Source: Desmodesmus armatus
Taxonomy: Eukaryota; Chlorophyta; Chlorophyceae; Sphaeropleales; Scenedesmaceae
Reading direction: 5' to 3'
DNA: 64,000 bases
NCBI GenBank assembly: GCA_007449985.2
Contig: VIIQ02000085.1
Span: 124,001 to 188,000, forward strand
Part shown: piece by piece, positions 47,801 to 60,312 of the stretch
Layout: every line of letters starts with the position of its first letter
How positions within the stretch are numbered: the stretch's first letter is position 1
Notes under the pieces: model-generated
What the model was told of the DNA's origin: nothing
The model's input: only the letters and a program-made list of their open reading frames with translations
Databases searched by the model: none
Position numbers and translations under genes: made by a program

Positions 47801-49988
47801 GCCTTTGTGTGAGCACAAGTAGGCCACCCCTGCTTGCAAGTCACAGATGGTGGTGCACTGCTACTGGTGCGCTTTAGCTGCGGCTCCCTGCTTGATGCCA
47901 GGCTTCTGCCAGTGTGTGGTAGCTGTAGGATTCAGCTGTATGTTGTGCGTGCAGGTTTGCTTCCGAAGCAGGTCAGCCACCAGGCTGGAGATCTAACGTT
48001 GCTCTGTTTCCTGCACGATCATGCAGGGCTCATTACGTGATGCCCTGGACTGCGGCCTGTTGGCCAAGCCGGGGGGCTTCCTCGCTCCCTCGACAGTCCT
48101 GGCCCTCGCGCACGATGTGGCCGCGGCCATGCTGCACCTCCACAGCGAGGGCATCGTGCATGGGGACCTCAAGGCAGGCAACGTCATGCTCACCAGCAGC
48201 AGCGCGGCAAACACGGGCGCCCTGCCCAGCGTGCACATGTGGGCGGCGCCCGGCACGCCGCCGCTGACGGCCAAGGTCGCGGATTTTGGGCTGGCGCTGC
48301 CTTTGGCGCCGAGTGACACCCACGCGACGCTGCTGGCTCGGGGGACTCCCAGGTGCGCTTGTGTAGGGATACGACGTTTGCAGTGGGTCGCACTGGGTTG
48401 CACCTCAGGGTTGAGGAGGGTTGTCAGGGTATGGTGCGGTATGCACTACTAGCTGGTTGTGACTTGCCAGCTGCGCAAGGCAGTAGTGGTGCATGTCAAC
48501 AACATCATGGATGACTAAGACTTAAGGTAAGACAGTTGCAACCGGACCATGTTTTGTGGTTCGTGCTTTGTTGTCAACGGTCGTAGTGCCTGGTTCGGCG
48601 AGTGTGCAACTGACATCTGTGTGCTGCTGTGTTCTGGTCGTGCCCCGCCTGCCTTCCTCCCCTTCGCAGCCACATGTCTCCCGAGCTCTTCATGGCTGGG
48701 CATGTCAGCAAGGCCAGCGACGTGTACGCGTACGGCATCCTGCTGTACGAGGTGATCACCTCGAAGCGTGCGTACGTGGGCATCCCTGTGCCGCTGTTGC
48801 CTCACGAGGTTGCGGTCAAGGGCTTGCGGCCTGAGTGGCCAGAGGGGCTGCCGGTGGGCAGCAGGGACCTGAAGAAGCTTGCCCAAGCCTGCTGGGCGCA
48901 GAAACCTCAGGACAGGTGTGTGAGTTCGGTCCGGGCACTGGGCACCTCCTGAGTAAAAAGGGTGTTTAGGCGTCTCTGATCGGTGTGAGGCTAGGCCTTG
49001 GGCTCCCGGCAGCTTCGGCTGTTGTGTGTGTGGCCAGCCGGTGGGGGTCCGCCCCCCTGATGCTCTAAAAATATGTGTGTTTGGCATAGAGGGTGCATGT
49101 GTAGCTAGCATACTGTGAACTTGCAAGTCACATGCAAGCAATGTATGGGGCACACCGATATAGTTCGATGTGTGTCTGTGCCGACAGAGGGAGTGCATAT
49201 ACTCATGCATGCTCACTGGATCCGTCCTACCAGGATAGTCAAACAGTGGTGCAAGTAAATCAGGAATGTGTGTGCCTGTGTCTGTATCTGTGTTTTGATG
49301 CATGTTCTGTGTGTTTGGAAACCCTGGTGCTGCCACGTCATGTCTATGTTGGACCATGCTGTTGTCGCAGCTAATCAGCACAACATGGTTCTTGGTCTTG
49401 GAACAACCAGGGCTAAACCATCGGCATGCAGCCTGCAACCGTGACACGCCAGTCTGGGCACTCTACGGTGTCTGTCGGTTTTGTGCGGCGGCTGATGCAT
49501 ATGCTGTGCTGTGCTGTGTGCTTTACAGACCGACGTTCACAGAAATCCTACAGACACTCGATGTCTGGTCGGCAGGGGGCCAAGGCTGGCCAGCTATCCC
49601 TGCAGCTTCTCGCATGCCGCGGCCCAAGGAGCCACCCGCACAGCAGCAGGGCTTGACGCAGGGCCAGCCACCTCAGCAGCAGCAAGCAGCCGCGGGAGTG
49701 TCTTCGCCGGCAGGGCCTTCCCAGCAAGCACAGCAGCAACCGCACCAGCAGCAGCAGCCCCAGCACAGCCAGCTGCAGCAGCAGGTGGCTGCGGAGGTGG
49801 TCAGCCGTGTGCTGCAGCAGGACATACAGCAGCGGCAGCATTCAAGTCTGCAACAGCAGCAGCCTCAGCAGCAGCAGCGGCAGCAGGGGAAGGACGGGCA
49901 GCAGGAGCAGCTTGTGCGTGAGGGTGCGGGGCGCAACATGCACATGTCCTGGAGCGAAGTGGATGTGAACGACGTTTACCACAGGTAG
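41828..49988 (+). CDS. receptor-like TKL protein kinase, 12 exons, one frameshift
   Basis: Exons: 41828-42119, 42248-42462, 42782-43275, 43510-43681, 43976-44176, 44559-44989, 45261-45412, 45877-47218, 47510-47671, 48027-48352, 48670-48915, 49529-49988; about 1497 residues if one base is restored in the G run 46448-46452. Signal peptide at residues 1-24 (MQTLLFLPSVSILILLVVAG), an unrecognised ~700-residue ectodomain with N-glycosylation sites, one span near residues 722-746 (TAVVAVCVTLAVLLLGLGAL), then a kinase at ~1000-1360. GQGSFGSV, VAVKV, HGDLKAGN, DFG and MSPE are all present, so it should be active; HGD replaces the usual HRD. A Gln-rich ~50-residue insert separates the VAVK strand from helix C. 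A Gln-rich tail follows. It probably senses an external cue; the ligand is unknown. Confidence 0.88.
44193..44255 (+). repeat. three 21-bp tandem repeats in kinase intron 5
   Basis: Units begin TGTGTTGCAAYTGCTRTGAG at 44193, 44214 and 44235; the last two are identical. Confidence 0.85.
45830..45877 (+). repeat. duplicated splice acceptor of kinase exon 8
   Basis: TGTGCATCCCGCAGG occurs twice, 33 bases apart. Acceptors at 45843 and 45876 are in the same phase and the 11 extra codons contain no stop. Confidence 0.85.
49023..49060 (+). repeat. dispersed GC-rich repeat, copy 2
   Basis: TGTGTGTGGCCAGCCGGTGG followed by GGGTCCGCCCCCCTGA, inside kinase intron 11. Confidence 0.8.
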
Positions 49989-50318
49989 CACAGCAGCCTT
50001 GTGTGGTGCTGGCGGGGGCTTGCAGGCTTGTGCGGCTCCGGTTTGCTCTGGCCCTTGTGATAAAACGTATGAGCTGCTGTTGCACCATCTGTTTGATGAG
50101 GGCTGTCTCCTCCGCCATTCACCTCCACCAGCACCATCCTTGCCCCAGTGAGGCCGGCCACGATGTGCTACAGATTGGTAGCAGCCCTGGAGTGGCATTC
50201 CAGGGCGGCGGCACGCTCAGAGGCCTGCAGGTGGGAGCCAGGAAGTATGCTCGGTGTGTGCTTTCAGAAGGTGCAAAATATCCGGGCTAAGTGCAATTTG
50301 CATGTGTACGGGTGTTGC

Positions 50319-50323
50319 TGTAA
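50319..50323 (+). terminator. putative TGTAA polyadenylation signal of the kinase gene
   Basis: 331 bases past the kinase stop codon. Confidence 0.4.
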
Positions 50324-50602
50324 TGGCAACATGGCGTGTCGATCCGGTAGGTGGTGCCTACTGGTTGCTGCTTGTGCCCCAGCCTGCGGCCAGGCATGGG
50401 GGGCATTCTTGCTTGTTTAGGAAGGGGGTGCGTGGGTGTGCGACTGCCATTGGTTGGCATGCGGATGGCAATGTGCGAGGCAGCTTCCAACTTTGAGATC
50501 TTGGAGTTGCGATGGACGCAGCATCCGTGCCTGTGGCTCATGGAGCGTGTTGGAGTCTTGAGTTGCTGACAGGTGTTGCAGCTTGCAGCCTGTCCGGCTG
50601 GA

Positions 50603-50640
50603 TTTGGGGACACGTCCCCAAATTTTGGGGACACGTCCCC
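50603..50640. repeat. doubled TTGGGGACACGTCCCC motif
   Basis: Two copies separated by AAATT. Each is a near-palindrome with GGGGAC/GTCCCC arms around an ACGT core, so the pair can also fold as a larger hairpin. Confidence 0.75.
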
Positions 50641-50697
50641 TTGACGGAAGGGTCTTCAGCAGGCAGTGAATCAATCAACGGCGGGCAAAGCCAGATA

Positions 50698-50755
50698 GGA
50701 AGTATGGCCGAGAGGTTTAAAGCGTTGGCTTGCTAAGCCATTGTGTGGAGCATCC
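50698..50755 (+). pseudogene. truncated tRNA-Ser(GCU)-like sequence
   Basis: Contains an exact polymerase III A box (TGGCCGAGAGG, 50705-50715), a D-arm and an anticodon arm with loop TTGCTAA (anticodon GCT) and stem TGGC/GCCA, in class II tRNA-Ser spacing. No T-arm or B box follows within the expected distance, so it is not a complete tRNA gene. It is either a pseudogene or the head of a tRNA-derived SINE. Confidence 0.6.
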
Positions 50756-50868
50756 GTGGCTGTGGCCGAGGTGGAACATGGGGCAGGTGGTTGGCAGCCA
50801 GCCTGCTGGGTTCCTGGTGTGTCTGTAGATCGGGCCGGGTTCATCAACGTCAACCTCGGCAGGGATGT

Positions 50869-50956
50869 GTGTGTGCGGTTGTTGGGTCGGCATGTTATGG
50901 GTGTTGATCAGTGTGTGCGTGTGGTTGTTGGGTCGGCATGCCGTGGGCGTTGATCA
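50869..50956. repeat. tandem repeat pair, 42 and 46 bp
   Basis: Both units contain GGTTGTTGGGTCGGCATG and end GTTGATCA. Confidence 0.85.
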
Positions 50957-51943
50957 GCATTATGGTTGGTATGGCATGTCGGCTACGTTGCCCCCTGTTC
51001 CCCTGCTGTGGCGGCACATGCCAGCTGATCTATTGGCATGCTTTGTGTGCCTCTCTTGCTTAGTGTGTATCCACAACCAATTCCAAGCGTGGTGTAGGTG
51101 GCGAGGGGTGAACAGGCCTGACAGGTTGCGTCTAATCTGGCTGGCACCTCATGCAGTTACTTTTGCAGGAGGTCAGGTGTGAGAATGTGCGTCAGGTTAT
51201 GGTGTGCATCTGGAGTGTGTTTGTGTGTCGACAGATGGAGTACTTGGATACATGCATGTGTGTGTGCTTGGGTGCACTTGGCTTTGCTTGTCAGGTGTGA
51301 AGGGGCGAGTTTGAGCACTGTCTGCAGCTGGTGGTTGACTCATGCTGCTTCGTATCATGGTTTGGGGGGGGGGGGGTGATTGTCCTACTTACACTCGGAG
51401 TCGTGATAGTGGTGACACTCGGGATGGCAGAGGCCACTTGCCTCCCCCAGGCAGGACTGCCCCACCTGCGCCCCCTGGATAGGTGGGGTGGTTTAAGCCC
51501 TCACGTGCATATTGTGGTCCGGTAAGGGGGTTGCTTGTCCCACCTATGTCCTCTGGTGGTGGCAAGGTTGGCCCACCCTGCGTGCCCTGTCCTATGGCGG
51601 GCACTATGATTAAACCACCTGCGTTTTCTGGAGGAGGGGGGTCGTTTTACCACCTGCACCCCCTGGTTCATGGTGGTGAAGCACTGCAAAATATGGTCAA
51701 GGGTTGACCATGTGATGGGGACTCTGCTAGTGTCGTAGAACACTTTGGCTACACAAGCGCTGTGCATTGAGTTGGTAAGTTGACTCATTTCACTGTGGCA
51801 ATGTACGCTGATGAGATATCAAACACAACTGCACTACTGTGCTTGGCTTGTGGGGCCCACAGGCCTGCCTTGCTTGATGGGTTGCAACGGAAGGGCCTCA
51901 CTTCTGCAGGCCGTGCTCCCCAGCTTTGGACCAGATATGATTT

Positions 51944-51977
51944 TTAGTCTTGCAACCCGGGTTCAAATCCTGGTGGT
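51944..51977 (+). repeat. tRNA-like T-arm / B box
   Basis: CCGGG-TTCAAAT-CCTGG forms a 5-bp stem (one G-U) and 7-base loop; GGTTCAAATCC (51960-51970) fits the polymerase III B box. No matching acceptor stem or A box was found upstream, so it may be a SINE remnant. Confidence 0.4.
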
Positions 51978-52528
51978 GGTGTATGATTGCCTTGAGTGTT
52001 TTGGGCCATTGGCCTGGAGAGTCTGCCAGGCTTCTAGGCCTCTCTTTTGGGGGCTGGATTGGCCGCCCTCTTGCAGGTTGGATTGGTGGCGCTGGTACTG
52101 CTTTTACATTGGCCCAACTTTTCTTTGGGTCTGTTTGGGCTCCTCCTGCTGTGCAGCAGCATGCACAGTGCTTGCCTGCAGCAGCAGCATGCAGCACTTG
52201 CCCTATTGATACGGGTGCTGTCAGGACAGGCTTATGTGTCATGATGCAGGCATGTCATGGTGCAAGCTTGTCATGATGCACTTAGCGGCACCTTGTGCAA
52301 GGCATTATCAGATTTCAACGACACAACCGCCTGCCGCGAGCTCTTTTTGTCGGACGTGCTTTTGTCCGCGGCTCACATCTCTGTACACGGTCCGGGCCTG
52401 CATGCAAGGGATGGGGGATTGCAGGCCTGCATGCAAGGGATGGGGACATTGCAGGCTGTGTGCATGCACGGAGAGCTGTGTGTACCTGTTTGTCACAGGC
52501 AGTTCAGTAGTGTACATACGAATTCAAT

Positions 52529-52912
<384 letters not shown>

Positions 52913-53662
52913 CCATTCCAGTGACCTTGCTCCCACCTTCTCAACATGTGTGTCAAGTTTGGCACGGTGTTTGTTCAGCTCAACAGTTGCATCACCACTT
53001 CTCAGTTTTACTTGTCTGCTTGGTACAAAGATGTGGCGGGAACTCATTGTGGTTATGTTCAGTGCAGACCGTCATTTGAATGGGTGCAGTTGCCGTGTAA
53101 CGCAGGGGGGCTGTGTTGGTGTGACCGATGTGTCAATGTCATTTTTGGAAACAACTAGTTACTTGCTGTAGGTATACAAGGGATGCGGGGCTTTGCAGGA
53201 TGATTACTTGTGGGATCCTTTCAATTACATGCACCACCTGACAAGTTACATACGGTCATTTGGACAGCCTGCCTGCAGGGCTGCTGGAGCAAGTCGCATT
53301 TTATCAACCGACCTGCCACATTTCATACACACGGCTTGCTACAGAATCAAGGTTGACAGTCTGCCCTTATATGATACCCATAAGCTGCTGCTTGGTCAAC
53401 AACAAACAGCAGCGAACACTAGAAGATGCACACTACTCAAGAGAGCGTGGCGTGCCTGCTTCTCTAGCCTTGCTGCCTTGGTTCACTGCATGCGCCCCAA
53501 TGCTCGCTCCTTTGACAAGGTAGTCCCATGCAGGCCATACAAATTTCTTGCAACCAATAGAAGAGTCTGCTATTTACAAGCCAACAAGTCGTCAGCCAAA
53601 GCTGCATGGGCCAGGTTGCCCTTGTACCATTCGCCAACGCCACCCTCCACAACGTCCCGGAT

Positions 53663-53700
53663 GTTGTGTGTGCGGCCAGCCGGTGGGAGTCCGCCCACCT
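53663..53700 (+). repeat. dispersed GC-rich repeat, copy 3
   Basis: TGTTGTGTGTGCGGCCAGCC then GGTGGGAGTCCGCCCACCTG; aligns with copy 2 at 49019-49060 over about 40 bases. Confidence 0.8.
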
Positions 53701-53799
53701 GTTGACCACCCAAGCAAAAACCCTTCAAAACTGCCCTGCACTACAGGGACAAAGCATCTGTGTGTGCGCGGGTGGCTCTGATCCTCAGGAAGCATGCGG

Positions 53800-53987
53800 C
53801 AAACAACCAATGGCCACCTTCGCATGATACACCGGAAGTGCAATATAGACTGTGCCAGCACACGCATGATACACGGCAGAGGATATGCCAGCACACACTG
53901 GCCATGAAATGTCCAGCTGAGCTGCGCCAAACAACCATTGGCCACCTTGGCGTGATACACCGGAAGTGCAATGTAGTCTGTGCCAGG
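53800..53987. repeat. direct repeat pair of ~60 bp
   Basis: 53800-53859 and 53928-53987 share CAAACAACCAWTGGCCACCT and GATACACCGGAAGTGCAAT with few differences. The spacer repeats part of the unit (GTGCCAGCACACGC). Confidence 0.85.
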
Positions 53988-54537
53988 TGCACAACAGCGA
54001 TATTATGCTGCCACACGGCAACAAGGGGGCCACCAGATGCACCCCAATCCCCTCGCAACCCTAGCACGCCTGGAAGCAACTTGCCGAGTTACTCTATTGC
54101 TGTCCTCTGGCTCGCTTGAGGGCAAGTGCAGTGTGTGCTGTGCAGCCCGGACAGTCCTGCAAGCGGAGGCCCCAGCTTAGCACATTTTCCCCCCGGCTCG
54201 ACCTTGTATTCCAGCCGGTCACACTTCAGGGACGGCAGGCCAGGGCAGCAGCCTTGCTCGCTTCTTGTTGCAACCCTGTCTGGCATGGAGCAACCACCCA
54301 CTGCAGTCAGCCGACCATGATCACTCCCTGCACCTGCTGCTCAGCACCGCTGCCGCAGCTACACTGGGTCCCTGACGGCACATGGTTGACAGCTCAGCTT
54401 TGACCATCAAAGAGTCTTGCTATGGTGGCGACTATCTCTCCTCTGCTCTCCCGGCTCATTCAAACCAGATCAGGTGATTGCAGGCAACTGCCTGATGCAG
54501 GCATCCCTTGCGCATTATTGTATGCCTTGGGAGACGT

Positions 54538-54583
54538 AAAAACCCTAACCCTCAACCCTAACCTTAACCCTCAACCCTAAACT
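54538..54583 (+). repeat. interstitial telomere-like block
   Basis: Six degenerate CCCTAA / CCCTCAA / CCTTAA units. They resemble the C strand of plant-algal TTTAGGG-type telomeres. Confidence 0.75.
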
Positions 54584-54617
54584 AGGGCCAGGCCAGGGCG
54601 CTGCAGAGTCATACTGG

Positions 54618-57600
54618 CTATAGCAGGCCTTCACTTCCTGCTGAGGGCTCCCTTCCCGCCCCGGTAGGCCTTGGACCCCCCTCCATGAAGTAGCTTGTTG
54701 GTTGGCGCGGTTGCTGGCCGGCTGCTGTGTAGATGCTGTCGATGAGGGTCATGTTGTCGATGGCGTCGTCTGCATCTGCACGCATGGAGTCCACAACTGC
54801 ACGGCGCGACCTGCAAGCAGCGGTACGATTGTATTTGCAAACACGGGATACAGGAAGGCGGGCACAGAGGTGTCAGCACTGGTACAGTCACAGCCAGACG
54901 GTATTCTATTCAGATTGATGACATGGGTATCGTGATCTCAGGTCAAATGTTGCCGTGCATTTGTTGTGCTGGAAGGGTTGGCATCATCTGTGATGTATCA
55001 TGCATGCATGTGCTGTTTCAAGCAAGGGGCTGCTAGGGAACACCAGAAGAAGCTATGATTCCATACCAGCTGGCTGCCTAATGACTGCAAGGCGTATGGT
55101 CTGGTCACCTCATTGCAATGCAGGCTGCCGATACTATAGGAAGTTGCATATTTGCCACTGGGTGATCATTATCACCATACCACCCTTGGTACACTGCATT
55201 AGCAGCTGATTATGATTCTCGTCACTGCATCACAAAGTTAGTCGATTGGCAGCTACTAGCCTAGTAGCAGCCCCTGTCATGCCCCAGTGCCTGCTGACTC
55301 AGATGATGCGTCATCATGTCACTCACTCCTTGGGTGCTTCCTTGTCCTCCAACACCTTGAGGTCACTCACAAACCTGTGCAGCAGTGCAGCACGTGATCA
55401 CGCCATGACATCCCACTTGACGTCAATGGTTGACTGTCCTGCCAGCATAGGATCACCTTGGTACTGACTGGTATGCAACCGTTGTGAAAGGGCCTTTCAC
55501 AAGGAATGCAGACAGACAGGGTCTGTTAACACTCAGTGTACTGCGCGCCAACTGCAATACCAACATCACTAGTCAGAATGAGTCAGGCCCTGGAAGGTCA
55601 CAACTGCCCCCACACTTGATCGTAACCTGGTGGTAGTGGTAGTGGTAGTGGTATGATACAATTACAAGTCTATTTACAAGAATGGTCTTTAGATATTTTG
55701 TTTTTTTGAGAAGTACTATTTCTTGGATCTCCAAACAGTGAGCACTGCGCTCTTACCTTGACAGCTGGTAGTAGTAGTTGCTCTCTCCTGACCCATACAC
55801 CTCCAACTTCTGGTTGACCTGCAGGGCATTCGACACATGAAGCAAGATAGAGATATAATTGTTTCAATCACACTTCTGAAGACCCACCCCCAGGTGGCCA
55901 GAACCGCTACAAGGGACGGATCAACTTTTGTCCTCAACGTCTCAAAAATTACATCACCCCACTCTCACATGAAATAATTCATACGTGTCTCACAGTATAC
56001 ACGCTCCCCACTTTCCAAAACTTTTGAAGGTAGACTTAAAGGCAGTCACAAGCGTACCACACGGCTGTCCGCACACCTCACCAACGACGGAAGGTGCCAG
56101 GCCGCTGGCAAATGACTGCAGCCAATGTGAGCATTTGTGTGCTGCGTCGCTGGCCCCACCTCTCTCAAGTTGTCCCCGATGACTCCCGCCTGCTTGTCAG
56201 GGTTGTCCTTGCTGGTGGGGTCGGTGACAAGGCGAGTGAGGCTGATGGAGTGACCCACAGGGGGCATGATGAAGTTCTTCAGCTCCAGTCGGCCCCTGCA
56301 GGGTGCAGAAGATTTGTAAAATAATACTGACAATAATAATGATAAGATTCAAAAATGATAAATGACACTTTTTACAAAAGTTGTAGGATTTGTATAAACT
56401 TGCCAAAGAAGATGAGTCAAGCCTGATGTCCCGACTTTGTTCTGGTTGCTGGTAAGTAGCCTGACCATGCCAACACACGCTGGAGGTGCTGAAGCGTGCA
56501 GTTCACCACACACCACCAAAACGTAATCATCTTTGTACCCCACCCCTGCCCCCGCCCCCCGCGCCCACCACCCACCCACACCCCTAACCCCGCCAGCACT
56601 TACTTGGAGCCGGTAGCAATGAAGTGTGTGACTGGCCACAGGCCCTCATGCCGCAAGTCAGCCTCCATGCGTCCCACTGCCCCAGCTGCCAGGCTGCTGC
56701 TGCAGCCGGTGGTGGGGTAGGTGAGGGTGGCTGTCATGCGGCCATCAATCTGCCCATTGTCAAGCAGCTTGCTGGCAGCTGCCTCCTGGACCTGCAGCAG
56801 TTAGTGGCAGTTGGCGGCGTATGATCCGTGCCATGCCATGCCCTCCTATGCATGCATGCATGCATGCATGCATGCATTGGCCTCTCCTCTGCATGCACCC
56901 GTGCTGTCATCTCTTCAACAAAGATCATGAGACGTGGGAACAACTTGCACATACATGGCCTTCATGTTACGATTAAGCGGGAGCCATTCTTGCAGCTGTC
57001 AAGCAGTACAGCCAAATCCTGAAGCACGGCAGCAGCAGTGCAGGGGTACTCGGATCCCTGACATAACCAACATTGATCAATGAATATATTATATCATCAA
57101 TAAATACAGGTTAGAAATAGATGTAGGTAAGTAATAATATTGTAATATCAATAATGTTCATTGGATGGTACTGATTGATATCTGGCACACCTGTGGGCGA
57201 GAGCAGCCTGGGAAGAAGCGCAGAGAGTGAGCGCAGTAGCAGCCTGCGTCCATTGCTGTACCACCTGCAGAAAGGACAATGCCAGTGCAGCAACACGGCC
57301 ATGCTAAACTTGCATGTCAAGCCTGTAACGTGTGCAACAGCCTTGCCATGTAAGGCAGGTGCTTCATTGTGGGGCACATCGCCATGTGGCTCCGGCGGTT
57401 TGCACAGGTTACAACACTTGGGGGAATATTTCAACAGCTGAGTGCAGTAGCGGACACGCCGCACCGTCACCATGCTGGGCGGCAAAACCATACTTTGACA
57501 TTGCTGACTGCAAGAACAGGCATAGGGGGCCAAAAAAATACTCCAAGCCTTGCTTCGGCACCACCAGAATGAAGTATCAGCAGCAGCTCCGCTGCAACCA

Positions 57601-60217
57601 ATTTTGGATTGGGATTATGGTCAGGCGCCACCGAGAGTATGCATCCATCAGCACGCAACAGGGTGCAACTGCGTATACATGCATCATACTGCCATGTGTG
57701 CAGGCATGGCCCATAGTAAATCTTCCTTGCCATCAAAGGAGGCCTGGGTAAGGCCCTGGGTTCAACCCTACCTGCCAGGCTGGCCTTGAAGCGGATGTCG
57801 TGTTTGTTGAAGAGGTACGAGGGGATGAGCACCTTGGCCTCCAGGGTCTTCAGCTGACCAATGGCACCACTCTGCACCCACACAGATGATGCATTAGACA
57901 CACTTGGCAGCAGCAGCCTAGCAGCCTAGCAGCCATTCTGGAAAGTGACGTTGACAGCGCAAGCATGCTCGCAACTGCGCTGCAATCGTGTTGTTTACGG
58001 CGTTGTCTGTAGGTGGGGCAACTTGCATTTGCAGGTGCCCACTGTTGGGCATGATTCAACACAACACAGAACAGCGGCTGGCAAGCTTGTGCGGCAAGTT
58101 GCATGCAGCTAGCTGCACGATTCACACATAACATGTGCCAAAGCCGGGGCTGTCGCAGGCCAACTTGGTGCTGTTGAAGAGTGCTGCTGCTTGTATCAAC
58201 TGGTACCCCACTGTTGAACAGCCCACCTGCAGTAGCTTGGCAACAGTCTGGTTGGCTGGATGCTCCTGCGGAAAGCAACACACGCAAGGGGTGGTGTGAC
58301 CTGGTGACACAACAGAATCGATGACTGCACAGTTGCTGAGGCAGTGCACAGGTGCCAACAGCCCCATGACAAAACCACCAGGCGCCTGCTGCACGTGCAC
58401 GTGTGGCGTCCACCCAGCCCCAGCGCACCTTGTAGTGGAAGGCCTCTCTGCACAGCAGCTTCTTCTTGGCTGCCACCTGACACACATTCACACACATGTT
58501 CAACTGCTCTTGTTGACCTACGCTCCAGTACGGCTTTAGTGTGAGTACATATGCACTCTCCATGCTGACGCACACACAGCGGATAAGCAGCCTCTCTCTT
58601 TGTCAAGGTTCTCTCTGGCATACAATAGCATATGGCATACAATGTACAAGCAAGCAGGCCACCCTGGTAGAAATGAAGCCCAAAGAGCTCTTGCCTGTCA
58701 TATATTATTCACTCATCTTGCACTATGATTCACAGAAATAGTAGGTGAGATTAGTAATCTCACTCAGGAGGAGCCAACCAATCGCGGCCCACCTTTTGCA
58801 CCTCCTTGGCCTCTGCTGCATTGGCAGTGAAGGGCTTCTCACACAGCACGTGCTTGCCAGCCCTCAGGGCTGCTGCTGCCCAGTCACCGTGCAGCCCGTT
58901 GGGCGTGGCCACATAGATTGCTGTGAGGCTGGGGTCGTCAATGAGCTCCTGATATGACCCATAGGATTGCGGGATGCTGTGCGTATGAAGGGGGGGGGGG
59001 GGGTGTGAAGTACAGCAGGCAACAGAGAGGGTGGGGGTCGGGGGCTTGCAGCACTATTGTTCAGAGAGCCACCTATTGTTGACAAAAGGCAGCTGGCATG
59101 CTTTGGGGTCAAGATTGGCCAGCCCATTGGGTGCGGCCACATACATTGCTGTGAGGCTGGGGTCGTCAGTAAGCTCCTGACAGATCCCATAGGATTGGGG
59201 GATGCTGTGTTTTTGTAGTAGTGGTGCACATGGGGACATGTTGGTTGCAAAAAACCCAAGCCTTGGCAGCGGCAGCAACAGTTCGCGGGGGAGCAGTATG
59301 TAACAATTGCTGACAGAGAGGCATTCGGCTTCACCTGACTGTTGGCCAGGGGGAGTCCTCCTGACAACACACATTTGGGTGGACTATATGGCCTCGAAGG
59401 CGCAGCCTGCTGCTGATATACACTTGGAGACAGCGACAAAACAAGTAACGTTTTGTCGCACTCACCCGTGCTGCTTGGCATACTTTGCTGCCCTGTCAGC
59501 ATCCCGTGCTGCCACAGCTGCCACCATCACATCTGGGCGTCGTTTGGCAGGCCAGATGAGGGCATAGGTGGCAACCTACAACAACATAGGCCACACCAAT
59601 TGCACAACAAGAAGCATTTGTAAACTACCTTCCTTCCGCCATAAGGCGGGTGGCGATGGACATGGCTTGGAGATGCAGTTGCTGGGTGCTGACGTGGCAA
59701 ACTGCACTGGCAATTTCCAGCAATTGGAGAGTTTGTGAAGATCACAGTTGTCATTTGCAGCTGATGAAGTACAAAATGACATCGGAGGTTATTGTCAGCA
59801 TGTCTGCCTGCGAAAGCTTGGCAGCTGATGCATCATTAGCTGACAATGCACTGTATTGGGCGCCACCCCACTCAAAGCAATGCAGCTGCGGTCATATGTC
59901 CCCCATACCTGAGATGCACCCAAAATCCCGATTCTGACAGCAGAGGGGTCCTTGGTGGCTTGGCCTCCCCAGCCTATGAAGTTCAGAAGCCGCTGCATTT
60001 GAGCTGGACCCCCATGGCCCGGCAACAGCAGCTCCTCCAGCATCACCGCTGATTCAGTGGACCTGGACATCTGGTGGGTTGATTCTAGGTCACGCAGGCT
60101 CGAGTACGATTTCCTTGGGCCTTTGGAGTGGCCACCTCGCACTTTGCAAGCTACAGCAGGACTTGATCTGTTGCCAAACAAGTGTTGACTCTGAGGGGTG
60201 CCGAGGGAGCTCAGCAT
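54618..60217 (-). CDS. Gfo/Idh/MocA-family NAD(P)-dependent oxidoreductase
   Basis: Exons in order: 60217-59909, 59575-59466, 58976-58793, 58476-58429, 58265-58227, 57871-57772, 57264-57191, 56791-56604, 56295-56160, 55818-55757, 55374-55327, 54810-54618; 496 residues with exact phases. The nucleotide-binding fold starts at RIGILGAS, followed by TYALIWPAKRRPDV and VAAVAARDADRAAKYAKQHG. IYVATPNGLHGDWA and CEKPFTANAAEA carry the EKP motif. EAFHYKEHP and AGGTAMDAGCYCAHSLRFF give the usual catalytic and dimer-interface segments. The closest named types are dimeric dihydrodiol dehydrogenase and sugar dehydrogenases. The ~80-residue N-terminal extension (MLSSLGTPQSQHLFGNRSSP) could be an organelle transit peptide. 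Substrate unknown. It lies 95 bases from the DGAT2 stop, same strand. Confidence 0.9.
56849..56876. repeat. ATGC microsatellite in intron
   Basis: About seven GCAT units within intron 7 of the oxidoreductase gene. Confidence 0.9.
59125..59215 (-). repeat. partial copy of oxidoreductase exon 3
   Basis: About 85 bases similar to 58895-58984: acceptor and codons for IPQSYGxxQEL and DDPSLTAxYV. The copy lacks a donor and runs into a stop codon, so it cannot replace the exon. Confidence 0.85.
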
Positions 60218-60312
60218 GTCGAAAGGTCGTTGAATGACAAAGCTAAGATCACCGGTAGCTTCTGATTCACTTCTCCCGTTCTGCTGGTGACGTCATGTTT
60301 TCCGCAATGAGA

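Noticed and set aside
57060..57175. AT-rich island as a possible replication origin or matrix attachment site
   Set aside because: It is within an intron, and base composition alone does not support a specific function.
57761..57780. GGGTTCAACCC, tRNA T-loop-like
   Set aside because: Sits at the exon 6 donor of the oxidoreductase gene with no tRNA structure around it.
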